This document shows, piece by piece, positions 17,752 to 26,752 of a stretch of 64,000 nt of DNA. Positions within the stretch are counted from its first letter, which is position 1, and each line of letters starts with the position of its first letter. The notes under the pieces were generated by a model. That model searched no databases and had not been told where the DNA came from. It saw only the letters and a list, made by a program, of their open reading frames with translations. Made by a program: the position numbers and the translations under genes. Source of the DNA: Rheinheimera pacifica (GTDB taxonomy: Bacteria > Pseudomonadota > Gammaproteobacteria > Enterobacterales > Alteromonadaceae). The stretch covers positions 124,001-188,000 of the forward strand of contig NZ_JANUEM010000004.1 in the NCBI RefSeq assembly GCF_024809855.1, given 5' to 3'.

Positions 17752-18510
17752 TCAGAGCTTTCTCAGCCAGATATTACGAAAACTTACGTTATCACCGTGA
17801 TCCTGTAATTTCAGTGGCAGGCAATCATGAGCTTTTACCTGCGGCTGGCCTATCCATTCTGTGGTACCGCTAATTTCGGTATGGTTTTGCACTAACACGC
17901 CATTGTGCAGCACGGTAACATAGCCCGGCGATACACGTTGTTCACCATCAAAGCGTGGCGCGGTGTAAATAATATCGTAATGCTGCCACTCACCTGTTGG
18001 CCGTGTGGCATTAACCAGCGGTATAGTTTGTTTATATACGGCACCGGCCTGGCCATTCGGGTAGGTGTTATTCTGGTAGGAGTCTAAAATCTGAATTTCA
18101 TACATTTCCTGCAAAAAAATGCCGCTGTTGTTACGCAGCTGGCCTTCTTTATCCATCCGGTCATTGCCAACCCGCCATTCCAGGTGTAACTGAATATCAC
18201 AGAACGCGGCTTTAGTGCGGATGTCGCCGGTACCCGGTTTAACCGTTAATACACCGTCTGCCATAGCCCACTGTGCTTTAGCACCGGTATTAACCGATTG
18301 CCACTGCGATAAGTCTTGATCCAACAACTGTATTGCATCAGACGGTGCCTGGCCTTCGGCTGCGGTAACAACGGGCGGTACCGGTGCCCAAACTTCGGTT
18401 TTAGCCGCCAGTGCATGGCGCTGCGCATCAGTGAGCTTGCTGAGATCTGTGTCTGCAATAGCAGTTGTGGTTAAAGCTAACGCTGCACCGAACAGTAAAT
18501 AATTCATCAT
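17752..18510 (-). CDS. DUF1080 family protein, predicted periplasmic 3-keto-glycoside hydrolase/lyase
   Basis: A secreted protein of about 252 residues. A signal peptide covers residues 1-19 (MMNYLLFGAALALTTTAIAD). The concanavalin-like DUF1080 domain starts at DAIQLLDQDLSQWQS and includes LHLEWRVG, LRNNSGIFLQ, YEIQILDSY and VSFRNIWLRKL, all typical. Characterised DUF1080 proteins cleave 3-keto-sugars formed by a GMC-type glucoside 3-dehydrogenase. The start is chosen at the ATGATG, with AAGGTG five bases upstream, rather than an ATG nine codons earlier. It is the last gene of a GMC operon, 53 bp after the small-subunit gene. This context supports action on oxidised disaccharides or glycosides in the periplasm. 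Confidence 0.85.
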   Translation of the reverse strand: MMNYLLFGAALALTTTAIADTDLSKLTDAQRHALAAKTEVWAPVPPVVTAAEGQAPSDAIQLLDQDLSQWQSVNTGAKAQWAMADGVLTVKPGTGDIRTKAAFCDIQLHLEWRVGNDRMDKEGQLRNNSGIFLQEMYEIQILDSYQNNTYPNGQAGAVYKQTIPLVNATRPTGEWQHYDIIYTAPRFDGEQRVSPGYVTVLHNGVLVQNHTEISGTTEWIGQPQVKAHDCLPLKLQDHGDNVSFRNIWLRKL

Positions 18511-18563
18511 TAACACCTTAAAAAAGGCGGCCACAGCCGCCTGTAAACATACAAAGGAATAGC

Positions 18564-19115
18564 TCAGGTTGCCCAGGCACGATCGCCTTTTTTATACGGC
18601 AAATTACCATCGTAACGGCCCGGAATGGCAACATAGCGCAGTACTTCTGTAGCCCCTACTTTCGAGGTGAAAAACACCATTAACGTCAGCTGTTTTATCA
18701 GGGTAAAATAGTGCGGTAACGGGTTATTTATACTTTGCTTTGCCTGCTGATCCAGCGCTGACAGTAACTGATGTTTTTGCGCAGCGCTCAGCTGCATAAA
18801 GTCTTTGCCAAACTGCTGTTTTGCCAAATTTTTTATTGTTTTTAAGCCATCAAAAAATACCGTCTGGTATTTCAGCTCGTAGCAATCTGCTACCATCACT
18901 GCCATCATGGCACCACAAGTTGCATCTTTAGCGCCGGGCGTAGTGGTTTTGGGCAAAATGGTTTCGGCAATTTCATCCATAAAAGCAATATCAGCCGCTG
19001 TAAACAGTGCTGCACCAGCATCGGCTGATTTTGCCCCGGCCGCCCATAAATTACCACCTACCATCGCCATGCCGGTAGCGGCTGCAATCATTTTTAACAG
19101 ATCACGCCTGTCCAT
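18564..19115 (-). CDS. Small subunit of a GMC dehydrogenase (gluconate 2-dehydrogenase subunit 3 family), Tat-exported
   Basis: A 183-residue protein. The N terminus MDRRDLLKMIAAATGMAMVG is a twin-arginine signal. The mature part starts LFTAADIAFMDEIAETILPKT, then TTPGAKDATCGAM, the usual opening of gluconate 2-dehydrogenase subunit 3 proteins. In known complexes such as bacterial lactose and glucoside dehydrogenases, this subunit carries the co-folded catalytic GMC subunit, which has no signal of its own, through the Tat system. It begins 1 bp after the GMC stop, indicating translational coupling. Confidence 0.88.
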   Translation of the reverse strand: MDRRDLLKMIAAATGMAMVGGNLWAAGAKSADAGAALFTAADIAFMDEIAETILPKTTTPGAKDATCGAMMAVMVADCYELKYQTVFFDGLKTIKNLAKQQFGKDFMQLSAAQKHQLLSALDQQAKQSINNPLPHYFTLIKQLTLMVFFTSKVGATEVLRYVAIPGRYDGNLPYKKGDRAWAT

Positions 19116-19116
19116 A

Positions 19117-20808
19117 TTACAGCTCTCCTTTTTTCAGCGCGTCTACGGCATAAGCCGCTGCACGGGCCGTTAGTGCCATATAGGTTAACGACGGATTGAC
19201 ACAGGAGGCTGACGTCATACAGGCACCATCAGTGATAAATACGTTAGGCGCATCCCATACCTGATTAAAGCCATTCAGCACAGAGGTTTTTGGGTCGCGC
19301 CCCATACGGGCGGTGCCCATTTCATGGATCCCCTTACCCGGATGGCATTCTCCGTTAAAGCCTCTGACGTTTTTAGCTCCGCCCGCTTCAAGAATATCAA
19401 TAGCGTCCTGCATCATATCTTTACGCATGTTAATTTCGTTGGCTTTAAGCTCTGCGTCCATCGCCAGTACCGGTAAACCCCATTTATCTTTAACGGAGCG
19501 GTCTAATGAAATTTTATTGCTGTGATCCGGTAAAATTTCACCAAAACCACTCATGCCAATAGTCCAGGGGCCCGGCTCTGCCAATGCGTTTTTTAAATCG
19601 GCACCAATGCCTACCTCAGCAACGTTTCGTTGCCAACCCTGGCGGCTGGCCGCGCCCTGATAACCAAAACCGCGCAAATAATCACGTTTATCGCCGCCCC
19701 AGTTACGAAAACGTGGAATATAAAAACCGGTAGGACGACGGCCAAAATAGTATTTGTCGTCAAAGCCTTCTATTTCGCCATAAGCCCCGGCGTTTAAGTG
19801 GTGGTCCATCACATTGTGCCCCAGCTCACCGCTGCTGCTGCCCAGGCCATCTTGCCAGATATCGGTGGCAGAATTCATCAGCACCCAGGTAGAGTTAAAC
19901 GCAGATGCATTTAAAAATACAATTTTACTGGTAAATTCATAGGTTTGATTGGTTTCGCTGTCCAGCACCTCAACACCACGGGCGCGTTTTTTATCTTTGT
20001 CGTATAGCACCCGGGTAACAATAGAGAACGGCCGCACGGTTAAATTGCCGGTTTTCAGCGCTACAGGCAATGTAGATGACTGAGTACTGAAGTAAGCGCC
20101 AAACGGGCAACCCAGCCAGCATTTATTGCGGTACTGGCAATTAACCCGGTTTTGTTCCGGTTTGGGCTGTGAAATATTAGCGGTACGGCCACAGATCAAA
20201 TGCCGGTTGCCATCAAAAGCTTTTTTCAGCCGTTCTGCTACCGATTGCTCTACTATATTAAGCGGAAAAGCCGGCAGATACTGGCCGTCTGGCAATACAT
20301 CCAGGCCATCGCGGTTACCGGAGATACCGGCAAAACGTTCAACGTAGTCGTACCAGGGGGCGATGTCGGCATAGCGGATTGGCCAGTCTACCGATATGCC
20401 TTCGCGTAAATTAGCTTCAAAATCCACTTCGTTTAAACGGTAGCTCTGGCGCCCCCACAACAACGAGCGCCCGCCCATATGGTAGCCACGAAACCAGTCA
20501 AAACGTTTTATTTCGACATAGGGCGAATCCTGATCGCTGGCCCACATGCCGTAGGTGCTTTCATTTAACGGATAATCCCGCTTCAGCACCGGGTGCAGGG
20601 CTTTCATTTTCTCTGTTGGTCTGTCGCGGTGCGGAAAGTCCCACGCTTCTTTATGGGCGTTGGTGTAACCTTTAATATGCTCAATATCGCGGCCGCGTTC
20701 CAATAATAATACTTTCAGGCCTTTTTCGGTCAGCTCTTTGGCGGCCCAGCCGCCGCTGATACCGGAGCCAACCACTATGGCGTCGTAATAATTTTGCGCA
20801 ACTGTCAT
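19117..20808 (-). CDS. GMC family FAD oxidoreductase, predicted glucoside/disaccharide 3-dehydrogenase catalytic subunit
   Basis: A 563-residue flavoenzyme. The FAD-binding motif is AIVVGSGISGGWAAKELTEK with LLLERG after it. MGGRSLLWGRQSYRL is the flavin loop. The GMC catalytic region is CHPGKGIHEMGTARMGRDP, with the second catalytic site in SCVNPSLTYMALTARAA. There is no signal peptide, so export probably depends on the neighbouring Tat subunit. A Cys-rich stretch CQYRNKCWLGCPFGAYFSTQ resembles the one in bacterial glucose/choline-type GMC dehydrogenases that pass electrons to a cytochrome. No cytochrome subunit is adjacent. It probably oxidises C3 of glycosides. Confidence 0.87.
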   Translation of the reverse strand: MTVAQNYYDAIVVGSGISGGWAAKELTEKGLKVLLLERGRDIEHIKGYTNAHKEAWDFPHRDRPTEKMKALHPVLKRDYPLNESTYGMWASDQDSPYVEIKRFDWFRGYHMGGRSLLWGRQSYRLNEVDFEANLREGISVDWPIRYADIAPWYDYVERFAGISGNRDGLDVLPDGQYLPAFPLNIVEQSVAERLKKAFDGNRHLICGRTANISQPKPEQNRVNCQYRNKCWLGCPFGAYFSTQSSTLPVALKTGNLTVRPFSIVTRVLYDKDKKRARGVEVLDSETNQTYEFTSKIVFLNASAFNSTWVLMNSATDIWQDGLGSSSGELGHNVMDHHLNAGAYGEIEGFDDKYYFGRRPTGFYIPRFRNWGGDKRDYLRGFGYQGAASRQGWQRNVAEVGIGADLKNALAEPGPWTIGMSGFGEILPDHSNKISLDRSVKDKWGLPVLAMDAELKANEINMRKDMMQDAIDILEAGGAKNVRGFNGECHPGKGIHEMGTARMGRDPKTSVLNGFNQVWDAPNVFITDGACMTSASCVNPSLTYMALTARAAAYAVDALKKGEL

Positions 20809-20881
20809 GCTGTTGCCCCCTGTTGAAACCTCATCCCCTGATTTACGTCAGAGACAAAGTACTATTTTCATTATAATTAGT

Positions 20882-20900
20882 AAAACGGTCTGGCCGTTTT
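20882..20900 (-). terminator. Weak hairpin between isomerase and GMC genes
   Basis: The arms AAAACGG and CCGTTTT around a 5-nt centre lie 9 bp after the isomerase stop on the minus strand. The tail is not a pure T run. It may attenuate rather than fully terminate transcription between the isomerase and the GMC operon. Confidence 0.4.
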
Positions 20901-20908
20901 GTCCCGGT

Positions 20909-21808
20909 TTAAACATCACAAATAGCAATAGCCTGGGCCAGCGACTGTACTCTGCCGGCTTTGGTTTTTGCTGTGGGTATAAATTCCTGCGCCAGGTAGC
21001 CGGTAAAGCCGGTGTCACGGATTGCTTTAGCTATGGCGGCATAGTTCAGTTCCTGCGTATCATCAATTTCATGGCGCCCCGGTACGCCCGCAGTGTGATA
21101 GTGGCCAAAATACTGATGGTTATTGTTAATGGTACGGATAATGTCACCTTCCATGATTTGCATATGATAGATGTCGTACAACAGCTTAAAATTATCTGAG
21201 TTTAGCCGTTTACACAGTTCAATAGCCCAGGCTGAGCTGTCTGCCAGATAATCCGGATGATCCACCTTGCTGTTAAACAGCTCCATTTGCAGCACCACGC
21301 CGCGTTTTTCTGCCTGTGGCAGTATTTGTTTTAACCCCTGCACCGCATGTTGTAATGCGGTTTCTCTGTCCATGCCGCGGGCATTGCCGCTAAAACAGAT
21401 CAAGTTTTTGTAACCTGCCTCTGCCACTAAATCTATATGCTTTAAGTAACGCTCTGTTAGCTGAGGATGAAATTTTGGATCTGACCAGCCATCTTCCAGA
21501 TTCAGCTCTGCCCCGTTACACATAGAGCTGTCAACGCCATGCTTTTTTAATACCGGCCAATCTTGCGGCCCGACTAAATCTATTGCAGTAAAGCCTAACG
21601 ATTTAACCAGCAGACACAGCTCTTCTATTGATAAATCACCGTATGTCCAGCGGCTGACCGAATGGCGGATATTGCCTTTAAGTGTGCCGCTAACCGGCGC
21701 AGCCTGCACCGCACTGCTTAACAACACACCTGAAGCCAATACCGAAGCGCCGAGTGCACCGGTGGCCAGTTGTTTTAACAGTTCGCGGCGGGCTAATTGC
21801 TGTTTCAT
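20909..21808 (-). CDS. Sugar isomerase/epimerase-like TIM-barrel protein with Tat signal (hydroxypyruvate-isomerase-like)
   Basis: A 299-residue protein. The N terminus ARRELLKQLATGALGASVLA is a twin-arginine signal ending AVQAAPV. The mature part is a xylose-isomerase-like TIM barrel: GFTAIDLVGPQDWPVL, VVLQMELFNSK with a metal-binding Glu, LLYDIYHMQIMEGD, GHYHTAGVPGRHEI and GYLAQEF. This pattern is closest to the hydroxypyruvate isomerase (Hyi) branch. Related proteins act on keto-sugar intermediates next to GMC dehydrogenases. It is divergent from the LacI gene and lies upstream of the GMC operon on the same strand. A LacI-type palindrome is 88 bp before its start. Confidence 0.83.
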   Translation of the reverse strand: MKQQLARRELLKQLATGALGASVLASGVLLSSAVQAAPVSGTLKGNIRHSVSRWTYGDLSIEELCLLVKSLGFTAIDLVGPQDWPVLKKHGVDSSMCNGAELNLEDGWSDPKFHPQLTERYLKHIDLVAEAGYKNLICFSGNARGMDRETALQHAVQGLKQILPQAEKRGVVLQMELFNSKVDHPDYLADSSAWAIELCKRLNSDNFKLLYDIYHMQIMEGDIIRTINNNHQYFGHYHTAGVPGRHEIDDTQELNYAAIAKAIRDTGFTGYLAQEFIPTAKTKAGRVQSLAQAIAICDV

Positions 21809-21895
21809 GGCGCTGATCCTCTGCTTAACGCGGCTTGGCTGATTTTTAAAGGCGCTGATCAGAAACTGACCTTAGTGCAAAACTAAAGCACCAGC

Positions 21896-21917
21896 AAAAT
21901 GTAACGGATTACATTTT
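21896..21917. promoter_or_regulatory. LacI-type operator palindrome O1
   Basis: A perfect 9-bp inverted repeat, AAAATGTAA and TTACATTTT, lies around the centre CGGA. It is 88 bp upstream of the minus-strand isomerase start. Its core aligns with the second site at 22072-22089, sharing AATG at one end and TTACATT at the other. Both are likely sites for the adjacent LacI protein. Confidence 0.65.
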
Positions 21918-22071
21918 ACTGCGTCAATATAAAATCTGTTATTCACCGCAAAAACTGCACTTTAATTGCGCAACACCGCAAAAGCCCCTACCAAAAAAGA
22001 GCAAAAGCACTAAAACAGTTGGCCATTTTTTTACCGGTATCAGCTTCACTTTTGTAACAAATTACCTTATA

Positions 22072-22089
22072 AATGATATCGGTTACATT
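22072..22089. promoter_or_regulatory. LacI-type operator O2 upstream of the LacI gene
   Basis: The 18-bp sequence AATGATATCGGTTACATT is an imperfect palindrome with the same right half as O1 and the same central CGG. It lies about 95 bp before the LacI start codon. The 176-bp spacing from O1 would allow looping between the divergent promoters. Confidence 0.55.
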
Positions 22090-22183
22090 AATATAAGCTG
22101 ACAAGCGCCCCTAAAGGGGTAGGTGCACACCGTTGAATATCCAGATAAGATCCGGGATACATTAATAAGATGAAAAATTATCC

Positions 22184-23197
22184 ATGTCCAATATTCGTGA
22201 TGTAGCACAATTGGCTGGAGTGTCGGTGGCCACAGTGTCCCGTGCTTTGCAGCAACCTGATTTAGTGTCATTAAAAACCCGCACTAAAGTGCTGTCTGCC
22301 GTAAAGCAGCTGGGTTACAAACCTAACCTGATGGCAGTACGCTTTCGCTCTGGTAAAACCCGTAATCTGGTGGTGCTGGTGCCCACTGTTGCCAACGTAT
22401 TTTTTGCCCGGGTGATCAGCGGCATGCAGCAAGCTGCACATGACAAAGGTTATTCATTATTGTTATGCAACACTCTGGCAGATGAAGCCATGGAGCAAAG
22501 CTATGCCCGTATGGTACATACCTCACAGGCCGATGGTTTAATTCAGTTACGGGCGCACAACCCTTTTGCCCAGCTGGAAATGAAAACCGGCAGCGTACTG
22601 CCTATGGTAAATGCCTGTGAAGTGCTGGACCGTATAGCCTGCCCTACCGTGCTGTTAGATAACCGCTCAGCCGCCTGCGCGATGACGGAACATTTACTGC
22701 AACTGGGCCACAAACGTATTGCGATGATTAAAGGCCCGGCGCGCAGCCCGCTTACCCGCGACCGGGTAGCCGGATACCGTGATGCATTAGACGCCGCCGG
22801 CGTCGAGTTTGATGAAAGCCTGTTATATCCGGGCGATTTTACTTTGCAATCAGGCCATAAAGCCGCTAGCGAATTATTGGCTTTAGCCAAGCCCCCTACC
22901 GCGATATTTTGTGAAAACGATGAAATGGCGATAGGCGCAATACAGGGCATCAAACAGGCAGGGCTGAGTGTGCCCGGCGATGTTTCGGTAGCAGGTTTTG
23001 ATGATATTTCTTTTGCAGCTTTCAGCGACCCTCCGCTAACGACGATAGCCCAGCCTGCAGAAGAGTTTGGCAGCACGGCTGTAAGCCTGTTAATTGATTT
23101 ACTTGACGGCCGTTTGGGTAAAGCGCCTAAAGTTATTTTACCTTTTGATCTTATTCAGCGCGACAGCACAGGCCCTGCTCCGGCAGGTTCAGGCTGA
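22184..23197 (+). CDS. LacI-family transcriptional regulator
   Basis: A 337-residue repressor-type protein. Residues 1-50 form the helix-turn-helix and hinge (IRDVAQLAGVSVATVSRALQ; KQLGYKPNLMAVRFRSGKTR). The rest is a periplasmic-binding-protein fold for a sugar effector: MIKGPARSPLTRDRVAGYRD, AIFCENDEMAIGAIQGIKQA, VSVAGFDDISFAAFSDPPLT. It is divergent from the isomerase-GMC cluster and 24 bp upstream of a second isomerase gene. The likely role is control of both units through the two palindromes in the shared intergenic region. Confidence 0.93.
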   Translation: MSNIRDVAQLAGVSVATVSRALQQPDLVSLKTRTKVLSAVKQLGYKPNLMAVRFRSGKTRNLVVLVPTVANVFFARVISGMQQAAHDKGYSLLLCNTLADEAMEQSYARMVHTSQADGLIQLRAHNPFAQLEMKTGSVLPMVNACEVLDRIACPTVLLDNRSAACAMTEHLLQLGHKRIAMIKGPARSPLTRDRVAGYRDALDAAGVEFDESLLYPGDFTLQSGHKAASELLALAKPPTAIFCENDEMAIGAIQGIKQAGLSVPGDVSVAGFDDISFAAFSDPPLTTIAQPAEEFGSTAVSLLIDLLDGRLGKAPKVILPFDLIQRDSTGPAPAGSG

Positions 23198-23221
23198 CGT
23201 TAACCAGAGCAGGAGTATCTG

Positions 23222-24118
23222 ATGTCATACGACAATTCGACCGTTAGGCAACAACCGGAACTGCCGGATAAGCAAAGACGACAATTTTTGCAACTCGGCG
23301 CCCTGGGTTTAGGTGTTGCCGGTTTAGGTATGACAGGTTTAACGTCGTTGCCGTTAGCAGCCACAACCCCAGCCACTAAAGTTGTACCAGGTTTGCAGCT
23401 GTATACGCTACGCGATCTGATGGCACAAAGTGTTGCCGATACGTTAAAGCTGGTGGCCGGTGTCGGTTATACCGAGGTTGAATTTGCCGGTTATTTTGAC
23501 CAGACGGCAAAGCAGCTAAAAAATATTATTGACAGTGAGGGCCTGAGCGCACCGTCATGTCATCAGCCGTTAGAAGCACTGCAACAAAACCTGGATGGCG
23601 TGATAGAGCAAGCCTTGGTAATGGGCCACCAGTATCTGGTATTGCCTTATCTGCATGAAGAACAGCGGCAAACATTAGATCAATACAAAGCCCTGGCAGA
23701 GTTTCTGAACCAGGCAGGCGAGCGTATAAAAGCCGCCGGGCTGCAACTGGCTTATCATAATCATGAGTTTGAATTTATTCAGTTATCCGGTGCTATGCCT
23801 TACGATGTGCTGCTGAATGAAACCGACAGCAAGCTGGTGCAAATGGAGCTGGATTTATACTGGGTGATTAAAGCCGGGCTAAACCCGCTGGATTATATTG
23901 CTAAGCACCCGGGCCGTTTTCCGCTGTGGCATGTTAAAGATATGGACAGCAACGGCGACTTCGCTGACGTAGGCAAAGGCGTTATTGATTTTAAACCTAT
24001 TTTTGCCAAAGCCAGCCAGGCCGGTTTAAAGCATGCCTATGTTGAACGCGATCATACAGACAACAAAATTGAAACCATACGCCAGGGTTTTAGCAGTTTA
24101 AGTTCGTTACTGGCCTGA
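23222..24118 (+). CDS. Sugar isomerase/epimerase-like TIM-barrel protein with Tat signal
   Basis: A 298-residue protein. Residues 20-46 are a twin-arginine signal (KQRRQFLQLGALGLGVAGLG, then LPLAATTP). The mature part is a xylose-isomerase-like barrel: VPGLQLYTLRDLMAQS, YTEVEFAGYFD, LAYHNHEFEF with metal ligands, ELDLYWVIKAGLNPLDYI and LWHVKDMDSNGDFADVGKG. This branch is common beside DUF1080 and GMC genes. AGCAGGAG lies seven bases before the ATG. It is co-directional with and 24 bp after LacI, and a strong terminator follows. Confidence 0.85.
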   Translation: MSYDNSTVRQQPELPDKQRRQFLQLGALGLGVAGLGMTGLTSLPLAATTPATKVVPGLQLYTLRDLMAQSVADTLKLVAGVGYTEVEFAGYFDQTAKQLKNIIDSEGLSAPSCHQPLEALQQNLDGVIEQALVMGHQYLVLPYLHEEQRQTLDQYKALAEFLNQAGERIKAAGLQLAYHNHEFEFIQLSGAMPYDVLLNETDSKLVQMELDLYWVIKAGLNPLDYIAKHPGRFPLWHVKDMDSNGDFADVGKGVIDFKPIFAKASQAGLKHAYVERDHTDNKIETIRQGFSSLSSLLA

Positions 24119-24167
24119 ACCTTTGTTTTGAGCCGTTAACCCAAGGTAGTACAATTTAAAAAGCCAC

Positions 24168-24202
24168 AAGCCCCGCCGGTACAAACCAGCGGGGCTTTTT
24201 TC
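24168..24202 (+). terminator. Rho-independent terminator after the isomerase gene
   Basis: A stem AAGCCCCGC/GCGGGGCTT with loop CGGTACAAACCA is followed by seven T. It is nearly identical to the EF-G terminator at 17677-17709. Confidence 0.92.
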
Positions 24203-24296
24203 TGCACTTTTTAACCGGATCATGCAGTGGCATAACCTTTGCTCTGTATCTGTTATAAGCAGCATTCTGTCTGCTGTGCGGTGCAAGGAGTGGCTG

Positions 24297-25754
24297 ATGA
24301 GTGTAAAAAGCTTTACCCGCGGTGGTTACCCGTTAACCGAAAACTGTTTTGATGAGCTGGTTAGCAGCGATGGCAGCATCAGGCCGGTGGCTGCCGCCAT
24401 TGCCCGCTTTATTGATAAACATGGTGCCACTGAACTGTGCCAACGACAAGATCAGTTAAATCAAACCATTAGCGATATGGGCGTATGCTTTACGCTATAC
24501 AGCGACGGCGATAATATTGACCGGGCCTGGCCGCTGGATGTTATGCCGCGCACCATACCCAGCACCGAATGGCAGAACACCAGCACGGGGTTAAAACAGC
24601 GTTTAACCGCACTAAACCTGTTTATTGACGACTTATACAACAAACAAAGCATCCTGAAAGACGGTGTAATACCGGCCGATTTAGTACTGCAATCGCGTAA
24701 TTACCTTGCACCATGTCAGGGCATTTCGCCCCGTTTTGGCGTGTGGGCTAATATTTGCGGCACCGATTTAGTTCGTGATGACCATGGCCGCTTTCTGGTG
24801 CTGGAAGATAACCTGCGGGTGCCGTCCGGTGTGTCTTACATGCTGGAAAACCGTACCGTAATGAAACGGGTGTTTCCGGAGCTGTTTGCTGAATCAACCA
24901 TTTATCCGGTAGACGATTACCCACACCAGCTGTGGCGTATGCTGGCCTCTCTGTCGCCGCGCCACAGCGATGTCCCCTGCATAGTGCTGCTAACGCCGGG
25001 CATCTATAACTCAGCCTATTTTGAACACAGCTTTCTGGCACAGCAAACCGGCATTGAGCTGGTAGAGAACACCGATTTATTTGTAGAAGATGACATTGTC
25101 TATTTAAAGAAACTGCACGGCAAACAGCGGGTTGATGTAATTTACCGCCGCGTCGATGATGTTTTTATTGACCCTCTGGCATTTCGGCCCGACTCAGTGC
25201 TGGGCATTGCCGGCCTGATTAAAGCCTGGGCCAAAGGTAATGTATCTATTGCCAACGCCCCCGGCTCTGGTGTGGCAGATGACAAAGTAATTTACGCCTA
25301 TGTACCACAGATTATTCAGTATTATCTGGGCGAAGCACCGCTGATTGATAATGTTGAAACCTTTTTATGTCTGGACCCGAAGCAAAAAAGCTATGTGCTG
25401 GCAAACCTGGACAAGCTGGTAGTAAAACCGGCTAATGAATCAGGTGGTTACGGTATTTTAATTGGCCCGCGCTCTACTCTGGCAGAGCAACAGCACATGG
25501 CCGAAGCCATTAAAGCCAACCCGCGTAACTTTATTGCCCAGCCCACGCTTAACCTGTCTACCGCGCCTACGCTGTGCGATGGTGCGCTGGAGCCACGCCA
25601 TCTGGATTTACGGCCGTTTATTCTGCAGGGTAAAGAGCTGTACTGCACTACCGGCGGTTTAAGCCGGGTAGCCTTGAAACGCGGCTCGCTGGTGGTAAAT
25701 TCGTCACAGGGTGGCGGCAGTAAAGACACCTGGATTATCAATGATGAGGTATAA
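24297..25754 (+). CDS. Circularly permuted ATP-grasp ligase (type 2)
   Basis: A predicted ATP-dependent carboxylate-amine ligase of 485 residues from the chosen ATG, which has AAGGAG seven bases upstream. A longer in-frame ORF begins at 24222 but is not needed. Motifs include RFLVLEDNLRVPSGVSYMLE, IVLLTPGIYNSAYFEHSFLA, VDVIYRRVDDVFIDPLAFRP, ANAPGSGVADDKVIYAYVPQ, VVKPANESGGYGILIGP and YCTTGGLSRVALKRGSLVVN. This is the CP_ATPgrasp family, formerly DUF404/DUF407. It starts a four-gene unit with alpha-E and transglutaminase partners. The family is predicted to make peptide bonds in small molecules or on proteins; the substrate is unknown. Confidence 0.9.
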   Translation: MSVKSFTRGGYPLTENCFDELVSSDGSIRPVAAAIARFIDKHGATELCQRQDQLNQTISDMGVCFTLYSDGDNIDRAWPLDVMPRTIPSTEWQNTSTGLKQRLTALNLFIDDLYNKQSILKDGVIPADLVLQSRNYLAPCQGISPRFGVWANICGTDLVRDDHGRFLVLEDNLRVPSGVSYMLENRTVMKRVFPELFAESTIYPVDDYPHQLWRMLASLSPRHSDVPCIVLLTPGIYNSAYFEHSFLAQQTGIELVENTDLFVEDDIVYLKKLHGKQRVDVIYRRVDDVFIDPLAFRPDSVLGIAGLIKAWAKGNVSIANAPGSGVADDKVIYAYVPQIIQYYLGEAPLIDNVETFLCLDPKQKSYVLANLDKLVVKPANESGGYGILIGPRSTLAEQQHMAEAIKANPRNFIAQPTLNLSTAPTLCDGALEPRHLDLRPFILQGKELYCTTGGLSRVALKRGSLVVNSSQGGGSKDTWIINDEV

Positions 25755-25757
25755 ACC

Positions 25758-26726
25758 ATGCTACTGAAATCTGTAGATAATATGTTCTGGCTTGGCCGCT
25801 ATCTGGAGCGGCTGGACGACACCGCCCGGCTGGTTAACGCCACCAGCCATCTGTTGATTGACAGCCATAAAGACACCCAGTTCAGCTGGCCGGTCTTACT
25901 GGATGTCATGGGGCTGGATAGCAAAACCGCACTGGCAAACTATCAGTTGCCACCAGGCGCCACACCCGAGCAAGCCAGCATAGAATATGCTGTTATGGCG
26001 CACTTGATCAGCAACAGTGCCAGCACGGTATCAATACGACACACCTGCAGCCAGCTTAAGTACAATGCACGTACTATCCGCCAGCTTATTCCGCGCGATA
26101 TGTGGGAAGAACTGAATAAACTCGATATATTTCTGCAGCAGCACTGCCAGCAACCAGGCGGGCGGCAGCAGCGTTATAACCTGATGACTGAAGTCAGCCG
26201 CCGCTGCCAGATGGTGGTAGGAGTACTGGATGGCGTAATGCTGCGCAGCGACGCCTTTGACCTGTTTAATATTGGCCGCCATTTAGAGCGCGCCGATATG
26301 ACAACCCGTATTATGGATGTAATGGTGCTACAACAGCTGCAACCTACGCAAATTAAACGGCCTAAGTTTCGCTGGACCTCTATTCTGAATGCCCTTGGCG
26401 GTATAGAGTCGTACCATTATTATCTGGCGCACCAAAGCGGTGATGTCGATGCCATTGATTATCTGCTGACCTACACCGATTTTCCACGTTCTATCGCCTA
26501 TTGTTTAAACCGTGTTGCTGCATCGGCCAAAGGCTTGCCGCACAGCATCAGCATTTTGCAACAGGTGCATCAGCTGCAGGCCCTGCTTAAAACAGAGCCA
26601 CTAACCGAGTTATCGACAGAGCAGTTGCATCAGCTGATTGATCATATTCAGGCCGGTATTATTAACCTGCATAAAGTCATTGCTACCCCGGCAGAAAATC
26701 CTGGCAGAGCCCAGCTTTCGGCCTGA
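25758..26726 (+). CDS. Alpha-E domain protein
   Basis: A 322-residue, almost wholly alpha-helical protein. It opens SVDNMFWLGRYLERLDDTAR and contains RRCQMVVGVLDGVMLRSDAF and FNIGRHLERADMTTRIMDVM, each with the repeated helix-Glu-Arg pattern that names the alpha-E family (DUF403). It begins 3 bp after the ATP-grasp stop. Alpha-E proteins are found almost only beside circularly permuted ATP-grasp genes and are thought to assist or scaffold the ligation reaction. No catalytic role has been shown. Confidence 0.9.
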   Translation: MLLKSVDNMFWLGRYLERLDDTARLVNATSHLLIDSHKDTQFSWPVLLDVMGLDSKTALANYQLPPGATPEQASIEYAVMAHLISNSASTVSIRHTCSQLKYNARTIRQLIPRDMWEELNKLDIFLQQHCQQPGGRQQRYNLMTEVSRRCQMVVGVLDGVMLRSDAFDLFNIGRHLERADMTTRIMDVMVLQQLQPTQIKRPKFRWTSILNALGGIESYHYYLAHQSGDVDAIDYLLTYTDFPRSIAYCLNRVAASAKGLPHSISILQQVHQLQALLKTEPLTELSTEQLHQLIDHIQAGIINLHKVIATPAENPGRAQLSA

Positions 26727-26752
26727 TTAACCCGCACAGGAGCAGTATATAA

